The notes below the pieces were generated by a model. It was not told the origin of the DNA and ran no database searches. It worked only from the letters and a program-made list of their open reading frames with translations. A DNA stretch of 64,000 nt, from positions 1,116,001-1,180,000 of the forward strand of contig OY969802.1 of NCBI GenBank assembly GCA_963703235.1, written 5' to 3'. Both the position numbers and the translations under genes were made by a program. Of the stretch, positions 63,383 to 64,000 are shown one piece after another. This DNA is from VRUE01 sp963703235 (GTDB lineage Bacteria; Actinomycetota; Thermoleophilia; Solirubrobacterales; 70-9). The number at the start of each line of letters is the position of its first letter. Position 1 is the first letter of the stretch.

Positions 63383-64000
63383 CTAGGGGTCGCTCCCAGG
63401 CGTCCAGAGACCGCCAGCGGCCTCTCGCTCCTTCTCCGGGGTCCAGATCTTCTCCCGCGCCTCGGCTTGCTCGACCGGGATCGGCTTCGCCTCCTCGGCG
63501 ACCAGGTCGATCGCCTTGCGGAAGCGGATGTCCTCGCGGATCATCGCGTCGCGACCGCTCTCCTGCAGGCGCTTCAGCAGTTTCTCGGGCGTGGTGCGCT
63601 CGTGCTCTGCGGGGTGGGCCAGAGCCTCCACCATCTCCTCCTCGGAGACCTCGATTCCCTCTGCCTCGGCGATCGTTGCCAGCACCGCCTCGCGCTTCAG
63701 CTCCCGCTCGACGTCGGGGCGCGACTCCTCCAGCACCTCCTCGCGGGTTTTCCCCTGCATCTGCAGGTAGGCGTCGGGGCTCATGCCCCGCGCCGCAAGC
63801 TGACGCTCGACCCGCTCCCAGCGCTCGCCGGCGCGGGCGCTGACGAGATCGTCGGGCAGCTCGACGGTCGCGGCGTCGGCAGCGGCGTCGACGGCGGCAA
63901 GACGGAAATCCTGCTCGACTCGCTCCTCCATCACCTTGGCGACCCGATCGCCGATGTCGGCCCGAAGCTCCTCGAGGCTGTCGAACTCCGAGGCCTCGCT
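63383..64000 (-). CDS. tig: trigger factor (5' end cut by window)
   Basis: Ribosome-bound chaperone; the C-terminal 205 residues are visible and the gene runs off the right edge. Helical arms with ELPDDLVSARAGERWERVERQL, EREAVLATIAEAEGIEVSEEE and a KLLKRLQESGRDAMIREDIRF segment match the trigger factor C-domain. The tig-clpP-clpX neighbourhood supports this. Confidence 0.9.
   Translation of the reverse strand, partial: SEASEFDSLEELRADIGDRVAKVMEERVEQDFRLAAVDAAADAATVELPDDLVSARAGERWERVERQLAARGMSPDAYLQMQGKTREEVLEESRPDVERELKREAVLATIAEAEGIEVSEEEMVEALAHPAEHERTTPEKLLKRLQESGRDAMIREDIRFRKAIDLVAEEAKPIPVEQAEAREKIWTPEKEREAAGGLWTPGSDP

Overview
The window is about 64 kb of very GC-rich bacterial chromosome, densely packed and mostly coded on the minus strand. 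Gene content is housekeeping. The combination points to an actinobacterium, most likely class Thermoleophilia (Solirubrobacterales-like): full mreBCD-PBP2-RodA, a short DnaJ beside HrcA, HadAB-like dehydratases, a PPi-type PFK signature, TANNNT promoters placed about 6 nt before start codons, and a PDDEXK_5-type nuclease next to a tRNA. The class assignment is inference. There is no phage, insertion sequence or CRISPR array.

Layout. 1-650 is the 5' part of pfkA (cut by the window edge), followed by a plus-strand methyltransferase. 1567-10460 (minus) is a complete tryptophan locus: hisIE-trpE-trpG-trpD-trpC-htrA-trpF-trpB-trpA plus a tiny membrane protein. A periplasmic HtrA protease and a hairpin element sit between trpC and trpF, and trpF appears to have its own promoter. 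10486-15672 holds a patatin-like phospholipase, then vapB-vapC-yqeY-phoH-ybeY-era read as one minus-strand run. 15783-22421 holds murI, a DUF2269 protein, prmA, a minimal dnaJ, hrcA, two hot-dog dehydratases and lepA. 22541-27555 holds a Fic protein, a GT-C-like membrane protein and murJ, divergent from rpsT.

27847-36738 holds holA, an acidic low-complexity protein, comEC, comEA, a cupin, leuS, a winged-helix protein and a SpoIIM-like protein. tRNA-Ala(GGC) follows, with a frameshifted PD-(D/E)XK nuclease pseudogene reading into it. 37391-41533 is proB-proA-nadD-rsfS and a coiled-coil protein. 41582-44672 holds an ICL/PEPM enzyme, a divergent nitrilase and obgE. The obgE-rpmA gap contains a strongly structured, tRNA-like plus-strand element. 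44938-52926 is the cell-shape and ribosome block mreB-mreC-mreD-PBP2-rodA-rng-rplU-rpmA. 52981-59858 holds maf, ndk, a zinc-ribbon protein, a 39-aa membrane protein, folC, valS and clpX. 60052-64000 holds a GNAT, a heptad-repeat protein, an M23 remnant, clpP, a GGDEF protein and the end of tig.

The most unusual theme is a family of large bipartite palindromes: outer arms of about 19-35 bp rich in GGGTGGGG, enclosing a second smaller hairpin. They occur between genes (4414-4560, 19660-19771, 22447-22527) and, without breaking the frame, twice inside one membrane-protein gene (24312-24409, 25581-25707). A differently sequenced palindrome lies in frame inside folC. This resembles the in-frame palindromic elements known from Rickettsia and may be an undescribed mobile or regulatory repeat. 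Other points worth checking are the possible PBP2 frameshift into rodA, the DnaJ lacking zinc finger and CTD I, non-canonical starts of folC and clpX, and the RNA-like element upstream of obgE.
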